This document shows, piece by piece, positions 42,499 to 53,910 of a stretch of DNA of 64,000 bases. Made by a program: the position numbers and the translations under genes. The notes below the pieces were generated by a model, which did no database searches, was not told where the DNA came from, and saw only the letters and a program-made list of their open reading frames with translations. Every line of letters starts with the position of its first letter. The stretch's first letter is position 1. Origin of the DNA: Desulfobacterium sp. (GTDB taxonomy: Bacteria > Desulfobacterota > Desulfobacteria > Desulfobacterales > Desulfobacteraceae); the NCBI GenBank assembly GCA_030145245.1, contig JAQYWC010000012.1:1-64000 (forward strand), written 5' to 3'.

Positions 42499-44622
42499 AT
42501 GTCAAAAAACCCTGATATAGATACCTGGAAAGAACTTGCAACAAAAGAATTGAGGGGAAAACCCCTGGAATCCCTGGATTCCCAGACGACGGAGGGGATC
42601 AAGATCAACCCCCTGTACACGGCCGAAGACCTGGACAAGGTCGAATTCATGGACAACCTGCCCGGTTTTGAACCCTTTGTAAGGGGCCCAAAGGCCACCA
42701 TGTATGCGGGAAGGCCCTGGACCATCCGGCAGTATGCCGGATTTTCAACAGCCAGGGAGTCCAACGCTTTTTATCGTAAAAACCTTGCCGCAGGCCAGAA
42801 GGGGCTTTCCGTGGCATTTGACCTTGCCACCCATCGGGGTTATGACTCGGATCATCCCAGGGTTTCCGGGGATGTTGGAAAGGCCGGTGTGGCCGTGGAT
42901 TCTGTGGAGGACATGAAGATCCTCTTTGACCAGATCCCTCTGGACAAGATGTCGGTCTCCATGACCATGAACGGGGCCGTGCTCCCCATCCTTGCCGGTT
43001 ATATCGTGGCGGCGGAAGAGCAGGGCGTCAAACCCGAGCAGCTCATGGGAACCATCCAGAACGATATCCTCAAGGAGTACCTGACCCGGAACACCTATAT
43101 CTATCCGCCGACCCCCTCCATGCGGATCATATCCGACATCATCGCATATTGTTCCGAGAAAATGCCCAAGTTCAACACGGTGAGCATCAGCGGCTACCAC
43201 ATGATGGAAGCGGGCGCGGACAGCGTGCTCCAGACGGCATTTACCCTGGCCGACGGCCTTGAGTATGCCAAGGCCGCCATTGACGCAGGGCTTGACATTG
43301 ATGCTTTTGCCCCCAGGCTTTCTTTTTTCTTCGGCATCGGCATGAACTTTTTCATGGACATCGCCATGCTCAGGGCGGCCCGGTTCCTCTGGGCCGAACT
43401 CATGGGGCAATTCAATCCAAAGAATCCCAAATCCAAGATGCTCAGGACCCATTGCCAGACTTCTGGCTGGAGCCTGACCCAGCAGGATCCCTACAACAAC
43501 ATCATCCGCACCACCCTGGAGTGCATGTCCGCTGTGCTTGGCGGCACCCAGAGCCTTCACACCAACAGTTTCGACGAGGCCGTGGGCCTGCCCACCGAGA
43601 CCTCGGCCCGGATCGCCAGGAACACCCAGATCATCGTCCAGGAGGAGTCCAAGGTGACAAGCGTGGTGGATCCCCTTGGCGGTTCCTACTATGTGGAATC
43701 CCTGACCCAGAATATCGTTGATGAGGTCCGGAAGATATTAAAGGAGATCGAGGACCTGGGCGGCATGGCAAAGGCCATTGAGACCGGCATGCCCAAGATG
43801 CGCATCGAAGAGGTGGCAGCACGGCGCCAGGCCAGGATCGACCAGGGCAAGGACGTGATCGTGGGCGTGAACAAGTACACCCTTGACGAAGAGATTCCCC
43901 TTGAGGTGCTTGAGATCTCCGATGAGGTTCGCGTGGAGCAGATCGACCGGCTCAAGACTATCAAGTCAACCCGGGATGCCGGCCGGGTGAACACGGCCCT
44001 TGACGCCCTTACCAAGGCCGCAGAGGACGGCTCCAACCTTCTGGCCGCAGCCATCGATGCGGTCAGGGCCCGGGCCACCGTGGGCGAGGTGTCCGATGCC
44101 ATGGAAAAGGTGTTTGGCAGGTTTGTGGCCACCACCCAGTGCATCTCCGGTGTTTATGCCTCCGAGTGCGGCGATTCCGAGATTCTTGCTTCTCTTCGGA
44201 AAAGAACCGAAGATTTCGAGAAAACCTCGGGCCGGCGGCCCAGGATCCTCCTGACCAAGATGGGCCAGGACGGCCATGACCGGGGCATCAAAGTGATTGC
44301 CACGGCCTATGCGGATTTCGGCTTTGACGTGGATATCAGCCCCATGTTCCAGACCCCTGAAGAGGCGGCCCGCATGGCCGTTGAGAACGATGTCCACGTG
44401 GTGGGCGTCTCAAGCCTTGCCGCCGGCCACAAGACCCTGGTTCCCGCCCTGATCGGGGCGTTGAAACAGGAAGGGGCCGGGGATATCCGGGTGGTTGTGG
44501 GGGGCATCATTCCGCCCTGTGACTACGACTTCCTGACCGAGTCCGGCGCCGTGGAGATATTCGGGCCCGGAACCGTGGTTACCGATTCGGCAAACCGGAC
44601 CCTGAATGCCATTGGCGCGTGA
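42499..44622 (+). CDS. scpA: Methylmalonyl-CoA mutase, B12-dependent
   Basis: This converts (2R)-methylmalonyl-CoA to succinyl-CoA with adenosylcobalamin. The substrate-binding TIM barrel (about 1-540) has [18 protein letters not shown] and [13 protein letters not shown]. The cobalamin domain (about 575-707) has [13 protein letters not shown], whose His is the lower cobalt ligand, and [15 protein letters not shown]. 707 residues is the size of a catalytic large subunit; no small subunit is present, so a homodimer is likely. AAGGAA precedes the ATG at 42499; in-frame ATGs lie at 42469 and 42481. A short hairpin GGATGG/CCATCC at 42459-42477 sits just upstream and is too small for a cobalamin riboswitch. 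Confidence 0.95.
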   Translation: MSKNPDIDTWKELATKELRGKPLESLDSQTTEGIKINPLYTAEDLDKVEFMDNLPGFEPFVRGPKATMYAGRPWTIRQYAGFSTARESNAFYRKNLAAGQKGLSVAFDLATHRGYDSDHPRVSGDVGKAGVAVDSVEDMKILFDQIPLDKMSVSMTMNGAVLPILAGYIVAAEEQGVKPEQLMGTIQNDILKEYLTRNTYIYPPTPSMRIISDIIAYCSEKMPKFNTVSISGYHMMEAGADSVLQTAFTLADGLEYAKAAIDAGLDIDAFAPRLSFFFGIGMNFFMDIAMLRAARFLWAELMGQFNPKNPKSKMLRTHCQTSGWSLTQQDPYNNIIRTTLECMSAVLGGTQSLHTNSFDEAVGLPTETSARIARNTQIIVQEESKVTSVVDPLGGSYYVESLTQNIVDEVRKILKEIEDLGGMAKAIETGMPKMRIEEVAARRQARIDQGKDVIVGVNKYTLDEEIPLEVLEISDEVRVEQIDRLKTIKSTRDAGRVNTALDALTKAAEDGSNLLAAAIDAVRARATVGEVSDAMEKVFGRFVATTQCISGVYASECGDSEILASLRKRTEDFEKTSGRRPRILLTKMGQDGHDRGIKVIATAYADFGFDVDISPMFQTPEEAARMAVENDVHVVGVSSLAAGHKTLVPALIGALKQEGAGDIRVVVGGIIPPCDYDFLTESGAVEIFGPGTVVTDSANRTLNAIGA

Positions 44623-45614
44623 GTCTCGCCATGACTCAAACCAATGGAGTTGATCTGAAACAGTATGTGGACGGGGTGCTTCAGGGTCAGCGGCGAAGCA
44701 TTGCCAAGGCCATCACCCTGGTGGAAAGCTCGCTTCCGGAGCACCGCAAGCTTGCCGCAAAAATGATGGAGGGCCTTCTTCCTTACACGGGGAAATCCGT
44801 GCGTCTCGGCATCACCGGGGTGCCCGGGGTGGGGAAATCCACGTTTGTGGAAAACCTGGGCCTCCTGCTTGTGGAGCAAGGGTACAAGGTGGCAGTGCTT
44901 GCCGTGGATCCTTCAAGCTCCAGGAGCGGCGGCAGCATCCTTGGGGACAAGACCCGCATGGAAAAGCTTGCTGCCCATCCCTCCACCTTTATCCGGCCTT
45001 CGCCCTCGGGGGAGACCCTGGGGGGCGTGGCGGCCAAGACACGGGAGACCCTTCTTGTGTGCGAGGCCGCAGGCTATGACGTGGTCCTTGTGGAGACCGT
45101 GGGAGTGGGCCAGTCCGAAACCAGCGTGGCCACCATGGTCGATTTCTTCCTTGCCCTCATGATCACCGGAGCCGGTGACGAACTCCAGGGAATTAAAAAA
45201 GGGGTGCTTGAGGTGGCTGACGCCATAGCCATCAACAAGTGCGACGGCGATAACATCGACCGGGCGGAAAAGGCCCGGCTGGAGTATGAGATCGCCATGC
45301 ACATCGTCACCCCGGAATCCCCTTCCTGGCGGCCGCCGGTCCTTACCTGCAGCTCAGTCCTTGAAAACGGCACCCTGAATGTGTGGGAGACCGTTCTTGA
45401 GCACAGAAAAATCATGACCGGGACAGGGGAGTTTGACCTGCGGAGAAGGCGTCAGTCCCTTTCCTGGATGTGGACCCTGGTGGACGAGGGGTTAAAAGCG
45501 AGGTTCAGGCAGAACAGCCGCATTTCCCAGCGAATTCCGGACATATCAGGAGAGGTGGAAAACGAGCTGATATCACCCTCGGCTGCGGCCGGGGAGCTGT
45601 TGTCATATCTATAA
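44619..45614 (+). CDS. meaB: Methylmalonyl-CoA mutase-associated GTPase MeaB
   Basis: A G3E-type GTPase that loads adenosylcobalamin into the mutase and protects it. Motifs: [11 protein letters not shown] (P-loop), [30 protein letters not shown] (switch region) and NKCDGDN (guanine binding). Translation may begin at GTG 44619, which overlaps the mutase stop by four bases (GTGA), or at ATG 44631. The coupling fits a chaperone made together with its client. The tail after residue 270 is the usual dimerisation arm ([14 protein letters not shown]). Confidence 0.93.
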   Translation: MSLAMTQTNGVDLKQYVDGVLQGQRRSIAKAITLVESSLPEHRKLAAKMMEGLLPYTGKSVRLGITGVPGVGKSTFVENLGLLLVEQGYKVAVLAVDPSSSRSGGSILGDKTRMEKLAAHPSTFIRPSPSGETLGGVAAKTRETLLVCEAAGYDVVLVETVGVGQSETSVATMVDFFLALMITGAGDELQGIKKGVLEVADAIAINKCDGDNIDRAEKARLEYEIAMHIVTPESPSWRPPVLTCSSVLENGTLNVWETVLEHRKIMTGTGEFDLRRRRQSLSWMWTLVDEGLKARFRQNSRISQRIPDISGEVENELISPSAAAGELLSYL

Positions 45615-45651
45615 ACATATGGGGTTAAACGTAGACGGGGGCACATAGAAG

Positions 45652-45786
45652 GGGGCAGACTTAGCTTTTGGGTCACGGGGTCAGACTTAGCTTATTGCGC
45701 TTTTTTAATAAAAAGCGCAATAAGCTAAGTCTGACCCCAATTAAAGATGAGCCCAATTAAAGAAACAAAAGCTAAGCCTGGCCCCA
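45652..45786. repeat. REP-like nested double hairpin
   Basis: The inner hairpin has 29-bp perfect arms at 45678-45706 and 45711-45739, with a 4-base loop (arm GGGGTCAGAC, TTAGCTTATTG, CGCTTTTT). Around it an outer pair, 45652-45670 and 45768-45786, forms a second imperfect inverted repeat (GGGGGCAGAC against GCCTGGCCCC). The whole unit lies between meaB and sucC and could act as a terminator in either direction. Confidence 0.85.
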
Positions 45787-45840
45787 ATTCCTGACCTCCT
45801 ATTATAAATGACCCCAACGCCAAATATAAAAGGATTGATT

Positions 45841-46998
45841 ATGAAGATACATGAATACCAGGCAAAGGAGTTGTTCAGGACCTTTGGTGTTCCTGTCCCG
45901 GACGGGGGCGTGGCCTTTTCCGTGGAAGAGGCTGTGGATATCGCCAAGGGGCTTGGCGCCTATCCCGTGGTTGTCAAGGCCCAGATCCATGCCGGCGGCC
46001 GGGGAAAGGGCGGGGGCGTGAAACTTGCCGCTTCCGAAGCCGAGGCAAAGGACCATGCCGGTGATATCCTTGGCATGACCCTTGTGACCCACCAGACCGG
46101 CCCTGAAGGAAGATTGGTGAAAAAACTCCTGGTGGAGGCAGGCCAGGAGATCGCCAAGGAGCTGTACTTGAGCATCCTGGTGGACAGGGCCACGGCCGGC
46201 ATCGTGATCATGGCCAGCCAGGAGGGCGGCATGGACATTGAAGAGGTTGCCGCCAAAACCCCTGAAAAGATCATCAAGGTGAGGGTGGATCCCCTCACGG
46301 GTATCCAGGGTTACCATCTCAGGGAGGTGGGGTTCGGTCTTGAACTGCCCACGGCTGCTCTCAGGGGATTTTCAACCCTGCTGAAGAACCTTTACACCCT
46401 GTTTGTTAAAAATGATTGCTCCCTTCTGGAGATCAATCCCCTGATCCTCACCAAGGACGACAAGGTCATGGCGCTGGACGCCAAGGTGGATATCGATTCC
46501 AACGCCCTGTTCCGCCACAGGTCCCTCCTGGAATACAGGGACCTTGACGAGGAGGATCCCCTGGAGGTGGAGGCGTCCAAGTTCAACCTCAACTACATCA
46601 ACCTGGACGGGAACGTCGGCAACATCGTCAACGGTGCCGGCCTTGCCATGGCCACCATGGATATCATCAAGAACGCAGGGGCCGAACCTGCCAACTTCAT
46701 GGATGTGGGAGGGGGGGCCACGGCCGAGATGGTGGAGAATGCCTTAAGGATCATCCTCATGGACGAAAAGGTAAAAGCGGTGCTCATCAACATTTTCGGC
46801 GGCATCCTGCGCTGTGACGTGTTTGCCCAGGGCGTTGTCGCAGCCGCCCAAAAGACCGGCATCACCATTCCCGTTGTTGTCCGCATGGAAGGGACCAATG
46901 TGGAAAGGGGCAAGGAGATCCTTGCCGCCTCCGGTCTCAACCTGATCAATGCCGTGGATCTTAAGGATGCAGCCGAAAAGGTCGCAGCAGCAATTTAA
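45841..46998 (+). CDS. sucC: Succinyl-CoA synthetase (ADP-forming) beta subunit
   Basis: It conserves the thioester energy of succinyl-CoA as ATP. The ATP-grasp domain shows [31 protein letters not shown] and LEINPLI; the C-terminal CoA-ligase domain has [18 protein letters not shown] and [10 protein letters not shown]. Length 385 is standard. AAAGGA precedes the ATG at 45841; an open frame upstream runs through the REP flank and is not used. sucD follows after 27 bp. In propionate oxidation it runs in the succinate-forming direction. Confidence 0.95.
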   Translation: MKIHEYQAKELFRTFGVPVPDGGVAFSVEEAVDIAKGLGAYPVVVKAQIHAGGRGKGGGVKLAASEAEAKDHAGDILGMTLVTHQTGPEGRLVKKLLVEAGQEIAKELYLSILVDRATAGIVIMASQEGGMDIEEVAAKTPEKIIKVRVDPLTGIQGYHLREVGFGLELPTAALRGFSTLLKNLYTLFVKNDCSLLEINPLILTKDDKVMALDAKVDIDSNALFRHRSLLEYRDLDEEDPLEVEASKFNLNYINLDGNVGNIVNGAGLAMATMDIIKNAGAEPANFMDVGGGATAEMVENALRIILMDEKVKAVLINIFGGILRCDVFAQGVVAAAQKTGITIPVVVRMEGTNVERGKEILAASGLNLINAVDLKDAAEKVAAAI

Positions 46999-47025
46999 AC
47001 TTTTATCAGCCATGGGGAGAACGTT

Positions 47026-47895
47026 GTGAGTATATTTGTAAACAAAGAAACCAGGCTCGTTGTCCAGGGTATCACGGGCAAGGAGGGCCAGTTCCATACA
47101 AGGCAGTGTATCGAGTACGGCACCAAAGTGGTTGCCGGGGTCACCCCCGGCAAGGGCGGCCAGACCATGGACGGTGTTCCGGTTTTCAACACGGTTCGTT
47201 CGGCGGTTGAGGCCACCGGGGCCAACGCCAGCATGATTTTTGTTCCCCCGGCGTTCTGTGGCGACGCCATCATGGAGGCGGCGGACGGCGGGGTTGAGCT
47301 CATCGTGGCCATCACCGAGGGGATTCCCGTGCTTGACATGGTAAAGGTGAAGAATTTCCTTGCTGCCAAGACCTGCCGGCTCATCGGTCCTAACTGTCCG
47401 GGCATCATCACCCCCGGGGAGTGCAAGATCGGCATCATGCCGGGCAAGATTCACATGGCCGGAGGACCCGTCGGGGTGATCTCACGGTCCGGGACCCTCA
47501 CCTACGAGGTGGTGGACCAGCTCACCAAGCTCGGCATCGGTCAGACCACCTGCATCGGCATTGGCGGCGATCCCGTGAACGGCACCAACTTCATAGATGT
47601 TCTCGGGGCCTTTGAAAACGATCCCGATACCAGGGGCATCGTCATGGTCGGCGAGATCGGCGGCAGCGCAGAAGAGGAGGCCGCCGCCTACATCAAGGCC
47701 CATGTGACCAAGCCCGTGGTGGGTTTCATCGCAGGGCTGACCGCCCCTCCGGGAAGAAGAATGGGCCATGCCGGCGCCATCATCAGCGGTAGCAGCGGCA
47801 CGGGCCAGGCCAAGATCGAGGCCATGGAGAAGAACGGTATCCGGGTGTGCAAGAACCTCGGCATCATCGGCGAGGTGTGTAAAGAGGTGTTTTGA
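47026..47895 (+). CDS. sucD: Succinyl-CoA synthetase alpha subunit
   Basis: This subunit carries the phosphohistidine intermediate. Motifs: the CoA-binding Rossmann start [57 protein letters not shown] and GHAGAIISG, in which the His is phosphorylated. The start is GTG at 47026 with GGGGAGAAC upstream; 289 residues is the normal length. It forms an operon with sucC. Confidence 0.95.
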   Translation: MSIFVNKETRLVVQGITGKEGQFHTRQCIEYGTKVVAGVTPGKGGQTMDGVPVFNTVRSAVEATGANASMIFVPPAFCGDAIMEAADGGVELIVAITEGIPVLDMVKVKNFLAAKTCRLIGPNCPGIITPGECKIGIMPGKIHMAGGPVGVISRSGTLTYEVVDQLTKLGIGQTTCIGIGGDPVNGTNFIDVLGAFENDPDTRGIVMVGEIGGSAEEEAAAYIKAHVTKPVVGFIAGLTAPPGRRMGHAGAIISGSSGTGQAKIEAMEKNGIRVCKNLGIIGEVCKEVF

Positions 47896-48028
47896 TTCTG
47901 AGTTGTTCGTAGTGGGTAGTGCGTCGTTTCAAAGTTCAACAGTCTTTTTATGGAGGTTCATTGATCAACATTAACGTATGACGGCAGGTCATTCCTTAAA
48001 ACAGGAGGTCTGTCGTCAAGGAGGATAG

Positions 48029-49054
48029 ATGGAACGCTTGATAGTCAACGACCGAATCAGAAAGAGCAGAATCCCGGCAAGGCTTGACCTTGCCCAGAGC
48101 GGCACCGGCCTTGTGCTCGGGCTGTTCATGTGGGTTCACATGCTCCTGGTGGCAAGTATTCTGCTGGGAAAAGGCTCTTTCAATTTTGTGGCAAAAACCA
48201 TGGAACTCTCGTTTCTCTCGGACACGGGACACGGATACCCCTCAGCAGTCTTTTTTGCGGTGTTTTCCGTGTTCTCCCTTTTTATCATCCATGCCGCCCT
48301 GGGGGTGAGGAAGTTTCCCATCTCCTGGAAGCAGCATACCATCATCCGGTCCCAGATGGGGATGATGAAGCACAGTGACACCAACCTCTGGTACTGGCAG
48401 GTGGTCACGGGATTCATCATGTTTTTCCTGGGATCCGTTCATCTCTTTATCATGCTCACCCACCCCGGCCAGATCGATCCCTATCTCTCTGCGGACCGGG
48501 TTTTTTCTTCGACCATGTGGCCCCTTTATCTTGTGCTCCTGTTCTGTGTGGAAGTCCACGGCACCATTGGTCTTTACAGGCTCTGCATGAAGTGGGGCTG
48601 GTTTGGGGGCAAGGACCCGGAAAAGTCCAGGGAAAAGCTCAAGATGATCAAGAACCGGGCTACGATCTTCTTTCTTTCCATTGGCGTGCTCGCCCTCCTG
48701 GTCTTCTTCATCATTGGATGGGGTCACAGCGACCGTGCAGGAGAGCCTTACAACATGGGGCACACCACGGTTGAAGCCTCGGTGATCACCGAGGCTGAGC
48801 CTGTTGTGACCGAGCCGGAAGAGGCCACCGAAGTCGAGGCCACTGAAGTTGAGGCTACTGAGGAGACCGCGGAAGAGACTGTCGAGGCCACTGAAATTGA
48901 GGCATCCGAGGAAACCCCGGTTGAGCCGGACGAGGTCGCTGAAGCCGAGGCAGCTGAGGAGACAGCAGTAGAGGTTGTCGAGGAGCCAGAAGCCCCATCC
49001 GACGCCCATGTGGAATCTGAAGAGAATGATCACACGACACCAAACGAGGAGTAA
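48029..49054 (+). CDS. sdhC: Succinate dehydrogenase/fumarate reductase cytochrome b subunit with long acidic tail
   Basis: This membrane anchor of the succinate dehydrogenase binds haem and (mena)quinone. Residues 1-230 are the five-helix FrdC-type fold known from epsilon- and deltaproteobacteria (ARLDLAQSGTGLVLGLFMWVH; FIIHAALGVRKFP; FIMFFLGSVHLFIML; VEVHGTIGLYRLCMKWG), with His residues placed as haem ligands. Residues about 255-341 are an extra tail of Glu/Thr/Ala/Val repeats (EATEVEATEVEATEE...) with no match in usual FrdC. AAGGAGGAT precedes the ATG. It is the first gene of sdhCAB. Succinate oxidation with menaquinone is uphill, and this haem-bearing type is the one linked to reverse electron transfer. 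Confidence 0.9.
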   Translation: MERLIVNDRIRKSRIPARLDLAQSGTGLVLGLFMWVHMLLVASILLGKGSFNFVAKTMELSFLSDTGHGYPSAVFFAVFSVFSLFIIHAALGVRKFPISWKQHTIIRSQMGMMKHSDTNLWYWQVVTGFIMFFLGSVHLFIMLTHPGQIDPYLSADRVFSSTMWPLYLVLLFCVEVHGTIGLYRLCMKWGWFGGKDPEKSREKLKMIKNRATIFFLSIGVLALLVFFIIGWGHSDRAGEPYNMGHTTVEASVITEAEPVVTEPEEATEVEATEVEATEETAEETVEATEIEASEETPVEPDEVAEAEAAEETAVEVVEEPEAPSDAHVESEENDHTTPNEE

Positions 49055-49057
49055 TCG

Positions 49058-51028
49058 ATGAAAGTCATATATACTGATTCACTTGTCATTGGTGGCGGTC
49101 TTGCGGGATTGAGGGTCGCCATCGCATCCAGGCAGAGGGGCTGTGATACCATTGTTCTCTCCCTCATGCCTGCCAAGCGCTCCCATTCGGCAGCGGCCCA
49201 GGGCGGCATGCAGGCAAGCCTTGGCGCCAGCATCAAAGGCGAGGGCGATAACGAGGAGGTCCATTTCGGAGACACGGTCAAGGGCAGCGACTGGGGATGT
49301 GACCAGGACGTCGCCAGGATGTTCGTGAACACAGCCCCCAAGGCGATCCGCCAGCTCACTGCCTGGGGTGTTCCCTGGAGCCGGGTCCGAAGGGGCGACC
49401 GGGAGGTGGTGATCAACGGCAAGAAGGTGACCATCACCGAGAAGAGCGAAGCCCACGGTCTCATCACCTCCAGGGATTTCGGGGGCACCAAGAAGTGGCG
49501 CACCTGCTTCACCAGTGACGGCACCGGCCATACCATGCTCTACGCCATGGACAACAAGGCCATTGAGCTTGGCATTCCCGTCCACGAGAGAAAGGAGGCC
49601 ATCGCCCTTATCCATGAGGATGGGGTCTGCCACGGCGCCGTTGTCAGGGATCTTGTCACAGGCGAGCTTATCGCCTACGTGGCCAAGGCCACCACCATTG
49701 CCACCGGCGGCTACGGCCGTCTCTACGCCGTGTCCACCAACGCTGTCATATCAGAGGGGATCGGCACGGCCATCGCCCTTGAGACAGGGGTGGCAACCCT
49801 TGGCAACATGGAGGCGGTCCAGTTCCATCCCACGGCCATCGTGCCCGTGGGTATCCTCACCACCGAAGGGTGCCGTGGCGACGGCGGCCTGCTCCTGGAC
49901 AAGGACGGCTACCGGTTCATGCCCGACTATGAGCCGGACAAGAAAGAGCTGGCCTCAAGGGACGTGGTCTCCCGTCGCATGACCGAGCACATCAGAAAGG
50001 GCAAGGGCGTTCCGTCCAGGTACGGGGACCATCTCTGGCTGGACATCACCCTCCTTGGAAAAGCCCATATTGATAAAAACCTGAGGGAGGTCAAGGAGAT
50101 CTGCGAGTATTTCCTTGGCATCGATCCGGTCAAGGAGTACATCCCGGTGCGACCCACCCAGCACTATTCCATGGGCGGTGTCAGGACCAAGGCCACGGGT
50201 GAGAGCCCGACCCTAAAGGGACTCTTCTCGGCCGGGGAATCCGCCTGCTGGGACATGCACGGATTTAACCGCCTGGGGGGAAATTCCGTTGCCGAGACCG
50301 TTGTCGCCGGCATGATCGTGGGCGAGTATGTGGCCGACCATTGTGACAATAACAGCCTCAACATCAACACCAAGCTCATTGAAAAATTCATCAGGCGGGA
50401 GGAGAACAAGATCATAAAGCTCCTGAACCGGGATACCGGGGAAAATCCCTTTGAGCTCAAGAAGGAGATGCAGAATATCATGATGGACAAGGTGGGCATC
50501 TTCAGGAACGGGGCTGATCTTGAAAAGGCTGTTGAGGAGCTCAAGGTGCTCAACCAGCGGGCCAGGAACATCGCGCTCAGGAACCGGATCTCCACCTCCA
50601 ACCCGGAGCTTGTGGAGGCGATCCGGGTGCCCAAGATGATCAAACTTGCCCAGTGCGTGGCCTACGGCGCCATGCTCCGGACCGAGAGCCGGGGCGCCCA
50701 TGCCAGGGAGGATTTCCCTGAGCGGAACGACAAGGACTGGCTCAAGCGGACCCTTACCACCTGGAGTTCCGAGGACGCAGATCTCCCCGAGATCTCCTAC
50801 GAGGATCTCAATATCATGAAGATGGAGATGCCCCCAGGTTCCAGGGGTTACGGCGTTGACAATACCGTTCATCACCCGGACACGGAAAAGAGGGTGGCCG
50901 AGATAGAGGAGATTCAGGCAGCCAATCCCGATGCAGACCGATTTGAGATGCAGGAACTCCTCAATCCCATTGAGATACCGGAGAAATTCAGAGGAAAGAA
51001 CGAGCGCATAGGGAGGGGTTTTAAATAA
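49058..51028 (+). CDS. sdhA: Succinate dehydrogenase/fumarate reductase flavoprotein subunit
   Basis: Covalent-FAD subunit that oxidises succinate. Motifs: the dinucleotide fold [31 protein letters not shown] (the His that binds FAD), [35 protein letters not shown] and [18 protein letters not shown]. The catalytic Arg region lies around [11 protein letters not shown]. 656 residues matches the FrdA type of deltaproteobacteria. Its stop overlaps the sdhB start (TAATG). Confidence 0.95.
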   Translation: MKVIYTDSLVIGGGLAGLRVAIASRQRGCDTIVLSLMPAKRSHSAAAQGGMQASLGASIKGEGDNEEVHFGDTVKGSDWGCDQDVARMFVNTAPKAIRQLTAWGVPWSRVRRGDREVVINGKKVTITEKSEAHGLITSRDFGGTKKWRTCFTSDGTGHTMLYAMDNKAIELGIPVHERKEAIALIHEDGVCHGAVVRDLVTGELIAYVAKATTIATGGYGRLYAVSTNAVISEGIGTAIALETGVATLGNMEAVQFHPTAIVPVGILTTEGCRGDGGLLLDKDGYRFMPDYEPDKKELASRDVVSRRMTEHIRKGKGVPSRYGDHLWLDITLLGKAHIDKNLREVKEICEYFLGIDPVKEYIPVRPTQHYSMGGVRTKATGESPTLKGLFSAGESACWDMHGFNRLGGNSVAETVVAGMIVGEYVADHCDNNSLNINTKLIEKFIRREENKIIKLLNRDTGENPFELKKEMQNIMMDKVGIFRNGADLEKAVEELKVLNQRARNIALRNRISTSNPELVEAIRVPKMIKLAQCVAYGAMLRTESRGAHAREDFPERNDKDWLKRTLTTWSSEDADLPEISYEDLNIMKMEMPPGSRGYGVDNTVHHPDTEKRVAEIEEIQAANPDADRFEMQELLNPIEIPEKFRGKNERIGRGFK

Positions 51029-51762
51029 TGAGTGACAATGAGAGAATCTTAAAATTTCATATTCTGCGATACAATCCCCAGATCAAGGGGGACACGCCCA
51101 CCATGAAGACCTACGAGATAAAAGAGGCGCCGGGCATGACCATCTTCATCGCCCTGAATGAGATCCGGGAGAAGTACGATCCCTCCATTCAGTTTGATTT
51201 CATCTGCCGGGCCGGGATCTGCGGAAGCTGCGCCATGATCATCAACGGCCAGCCCGACCTTGCCTGCCGGACCCTGACCTCCAAGTTTCCCGAGGGCGAG
51301 ATCAAGCTTCTGCCCCTGCCGGGTTTCGAACTGATCGGCGATCTTTCCGTGAACACGGGCAAATTCATGCGCCAGATGAGCGAGCGGGTGGAGAGCTGGA
51401 TCCATGACAAGTATGCGGAAAACGTGGATCTGTGCAAGCTTGAGGAGCGCATGGACCCGGACACGGCCGACGAGATCTACGAGCTTGAGCGCTGCGTGGA
51501 GTGCGGCTGCTGCGTCTCTGCCTGCGCCACCAAGCGCATGCGGGAAGGGTTCCTGAGCGCCGTTGGCTTCATGCGCCTTGCAAGGTACGCCCTGGATCCC
51601 AGGGACAAGCGTTCCGACGAGGAGTTTTACGAGATCATGGGCGATGATGACGGGGTGTTCGGCTGCATGACCCTGCTGGGCTGCCAGGACTATTGTCCCA
51701 AGGATCTGCCCCACCAGACCCAGATTGCCTACCTGAGGCGTAAGATGGCATTGATCAACTGA
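51028..51762 (+). CDS. sdhB: Succinate dehydrogenase/fumarate reductase iron-sulfur subunit
   Basis: It carries electrons from FAD to the membrane subunit. The [2Fe-2S] Cys set is in CRAGICGSCAMIINGQPDLAC. The C-terminal part has CVECGCCVSAC for the [4Fe-4S] cluster and CMTLLGCQDYCPKDLP for the third cluster. Length 244 is normal. It overlaps sdhA by one base and is followed after 12 bp by fumarase. Confidence 0.95.
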   Translation: MSDNERILKFHILRYNPQIKGDTPTMKTYEIKEAPGMTIFIALNEIREKYDPSIQFDFICRAGICGSCAMIINGQPDLACRTLTSKFPEGEIKLLPLPGFELIGDLSVNTGKFMRQMSERVESWIHDKYAENVDLCKLEERMDPDTADEIYELERCVECGCCVSACATKRMREGFLSAVGFMRLARYALDPRDKRSDEEFYEIMGDDDGVFGCMTLLGCQDYCPKDLPHQTQIAYLRRKMALIN

Positions 51763-51774
51763 CAAGGAGAATGA

Positions 51775-53385
51775 ATGACACAATTTACTTATAAGCCCAT
51801 GTTTCCCCTGGGAGAGGATACCACCGAGTACAAACTCGTCTCCCGCGAGTATATCAACATCAAGGAGTTCGGCGGTAAGGATGTCGTGACCGTGGAGCCC
51901 CAGGCCCTGACTTTGCTGGCAAATACCGCCTTCAAGGAGGTGGCCCATCTTTACCGTTCCGAACACCTTAAAAAACTCCGGGCCATCATCGATGATCCGG
52001 AGAGCAGTGACAACGACAGGTACATCGCCCTTGAGTTGCTGAAGAACGCCGCGATCTCGGCCGAAATGGTCTATCCCATGTGCCAGGATACGGGCACGGC
52101 CATTATCATGGGAAAGAAGGGACAGCAGGTCTGGACCTGGTCCGATGATGGGGAGGAGCTCTCAAAGGGCGTGTTCGAGGCCTACACCGAGAACTATCTG
52201 AGATACTCCCAGAACGCTCCCATCACCATGTACGAGGAGAAGAACACCAAGTGCAACCTCCCTGCCCAGATCGATCTGTTTGCCACCCAGGGGGACGAGT
52301 ACCGGTTCCTGTTCATGGCAAAGGGCGGAGGATCTGCCAACAAGACCTTTCTTTACCAGATGACCAAGGCGGTGCTCAACTCCGAGGAGATCCTGCTGGA
52401 CTTCATGACCGAGAAGATGAAGAGCCTGGGAACAGCGGCCTGTCCTCCCTATTATCTCTCCTTTGTCATCGGCGGCACCTCGGCCGAAGCCAACTTAAAG
52501 ACGGTGAAGCTGGCATCTGCCAGGTATTACGACGCACTTCCGACGGAAGGGGACGACACGGGCCACGCCTTCAGGGATGTTGACCTTGAGAAAAAGGTGC
52601 TGGACCGGGCCCATAAGCTCGGCCTTGGCGCCCAGTTCGGGGGTAAGCACTTTGCCCTGGATGTCCGGGTGGTGAGACTCCCCCGCCACGGCGCTTCCTG
52701 TCCCGTGGGCATCGGGGTCAGCTGCTCCGCCGACCGGCAGATCAAGGCAAAGATCACCCGGGAGGGTATCTTCATTGAAAAGCTTGAGGAGAACCCGTCA
52801 AAGTTCCTGCCGCTGATAGAGCCTGAGATGGCCGAGCCGGTGAAGGTGGACCTGAACAAACCCATGGAAGAGATCCGGGCTCAGTTGAGCCAGTATCCCG
52901 TTGCCACAAGGCTGTTGCTTTCCGGCAAGATCATTGTGGCCAGGGATATCGCCCATTCCAAGTTCCAGGAGCGCCTGGACAAGGGAGAGGGACTGCCCGA
53001 CTACATCAAAAATCACATCATTTACTATGCCGGACCCGCCAAGACCCCGGAAGGCCAGGCCTCGGGTTCCTTCGGGCCGACCACCGCAGGACGGATGGAT
53101 CCCTATGTGCCGATCTTCCAGGAGCAGGGGGCGTCCATGGTGATGCTGGCCAAGGGCAACCGCTCCAAACAGGTGACCGATGCCTGCAAACAGTTCGGCG
53201 GTTTCTATCTGGGATCTCCGGGCGGCCCTGCAGCGCGGCTCGGTCGGGACTTCATCAAAAAGGTGGAGCTTGTGGAGTATGAGGAGCTCGGCATGGAAGC
53301 GGTGTTCATGATGACGGTGGAGGACTTCCCGGCTTTTATCATCGTGGATGACAAGGGTAATGATTTTTACAGTAATCTTCTTTAA
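51775..53385 (+). CDS. fumA: Fumarate hydratase class I (iron-sulfur, fused alpha/beta)
   Basis: An oxygen-sensitive [4Fe-4S] enzyme that hydrates fumarate to malate. Both parts of the split archaeal/tartrate-dehydratase-like enzyme are in one chain: the alpha part (1-330) with [22 protein letters not shown] and [14 protein letters not shown], and the beta part (from about 350) with [44 protein letters not shown] and [23 protein letters not shown] links it to sdhB. The last 165 bp and the 3' flank exist in a second, decayed copy at 56864-57105. Confidence 0.95.
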   Translation: MTQFTYKPMFPLGEDTTEYKLVSREYINIKEFGGKDVVTVEPQALTLLANTAFKEVAHLYRSEHLKKLRAIIDDPESSDNDRYIALELLKNAAISAEMVYPMCQDTGTAIIMGKKGQQVWTWSDDGEELSKGVFEAYTENYLRYSQNAPITMYEEKNTKCNLPAQIDLFATQGDEYRFLFMAKGGGSANKTFLYQMTKAVLNSEEILLDFMTEKMKSLGTAACPPYYLSFVIGGTSAEANLKTVKLASARYYDALPTEGDDTGHAFRDVDLEKKVLDRAHKLGLGAQFGGKHFALDVRVVRLPRHGASCPVGIGVSCSADRQIKAKITREGIFIEKLEENPSKFLPLIEPEMAEPVKVDLNKPMEEIRAQLSQYPVATRLLLSGKIIVARDIAHSKFQERLDKGEGLPDYIKNHIIYYAGPAKTPEGQASGSFGPTTAGRMDPYVPIFQEQGASMVMLAKGNRSKQVTDACKQFGGFYLGSPGGPAARLGRDFIKKVELVEYEELGMEAVFMMTVEDFPAFIIVDDKGNDFYSNLL

Positions 53386-53405
53386 TCCATAAACAACCCA
53401 GTTGA

Positions 53406-53441
53406 CCCGGGGTAAAGACTTTTGGCTCTGCCCCGGGTTTT
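53406..53441 (+). terminator. Intrinsic terminator after fumarase
   Basis: CCCGGGG (53406-53412) pairs with CCCCGGG (53431-53437), extended by the inner AAAG/CTCT side, then TTTT. The same structure, diverged, follows the fumarase fragment at 57051-57085. Confidence 0.75.
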
Positions 53442-53449
53442 CAATATCC

Positions 53450-53640
53450 CCAAAATGTCAGGGATCAATGAAAATAATTGGTTTTATCGAAGATATTGAA
53501 ATACTAAGGATGAATTTCATTTTTGACCTGGTGTATGGGAGTGGTGGTGGGGAGTTTTTGACAAGGAGAAGAGAAAACCATGAATACCCCAGTCGTGGAC
53601 CCATTGCCCGGAGAGACGATGTCATGACAAAAGATCTGGA
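53450..53640 (+). pseudogene. Possible remnant of an IS91-like transposase C-terminus
   Basis: In one frame the sequence reads SPKCQGSMKIIGFIEDIEIL, which recalls the C-x-x-C-G-x-M-x-I-I-x-F-I-E-D end found in transposases of the IS91/Y2 type. The rest of the open frame (53402-53722) has no recognisable content and looks decayed. Part of the motif overlaps the fumarase 3' flank, so chance cannot be excluded. Confidence 0.25.
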
Positions 53641-53694
53641 CTTCCTTTCCCCGGAGGAGTTGGGCCGCCCAAAAGCATCTTCCTATCCCATAAA

Positions 53695-53910
53695 TTATTT
53701 TCTCTTTTTATACCAATCCTGATCCCCATATAGTTTTTCAAGGCATTTAACGCATAGACCGTGTGAGAAAAGTACCTGGGAATGACTTTCAATATATTTC
53801 TCAATAGAGTGCCAATATCCTTCATCATCGCGAACATTTTTACATGATGCACAAATTGGTAATAAGCCTCTTAAGGTCCTCATTTCAATATGGGTATTTA
53901 CCCTCGCAAT
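53695..53910 (-). pseudogene. Separated C-terminal zinc-ribbon-like tail of response regulator
   Basis: Read in the same frame as the receiver gene upstream, the sequence after its stop continues IARVNTHIEMRTLRGLLPICASCK...RDDEGYW, then IEKYIESHS and SHGLCVKCLEKLYG. This LLPICASCK-IRDD-GYW module is a common tail after receiver domains in deltaproteobacteria, with two C-x-x-C pairs that could bind metal. Only one TAA codon (53911-53913) separates the parts, where relatives have a Leu codon (TTA or similar). An ATG at 53883 could start a 62-residue product, but there is no ribosome site. Confidence 0.7.

Noticed and set aside
48780-49051. Frameshift as explanation of the strange SdhC tail
   Set aside because: The frame stays open with consistent Glu-rich codons up to a stop 3 bp before sdhA, which is the normal gene spacing.
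53402-53722. 106-codon open frame after fumarase as a real gene
   Set aside because: It begins inside the fumarase terminator, has mixed composition, and overlaps the antisense tail of the response regulator.
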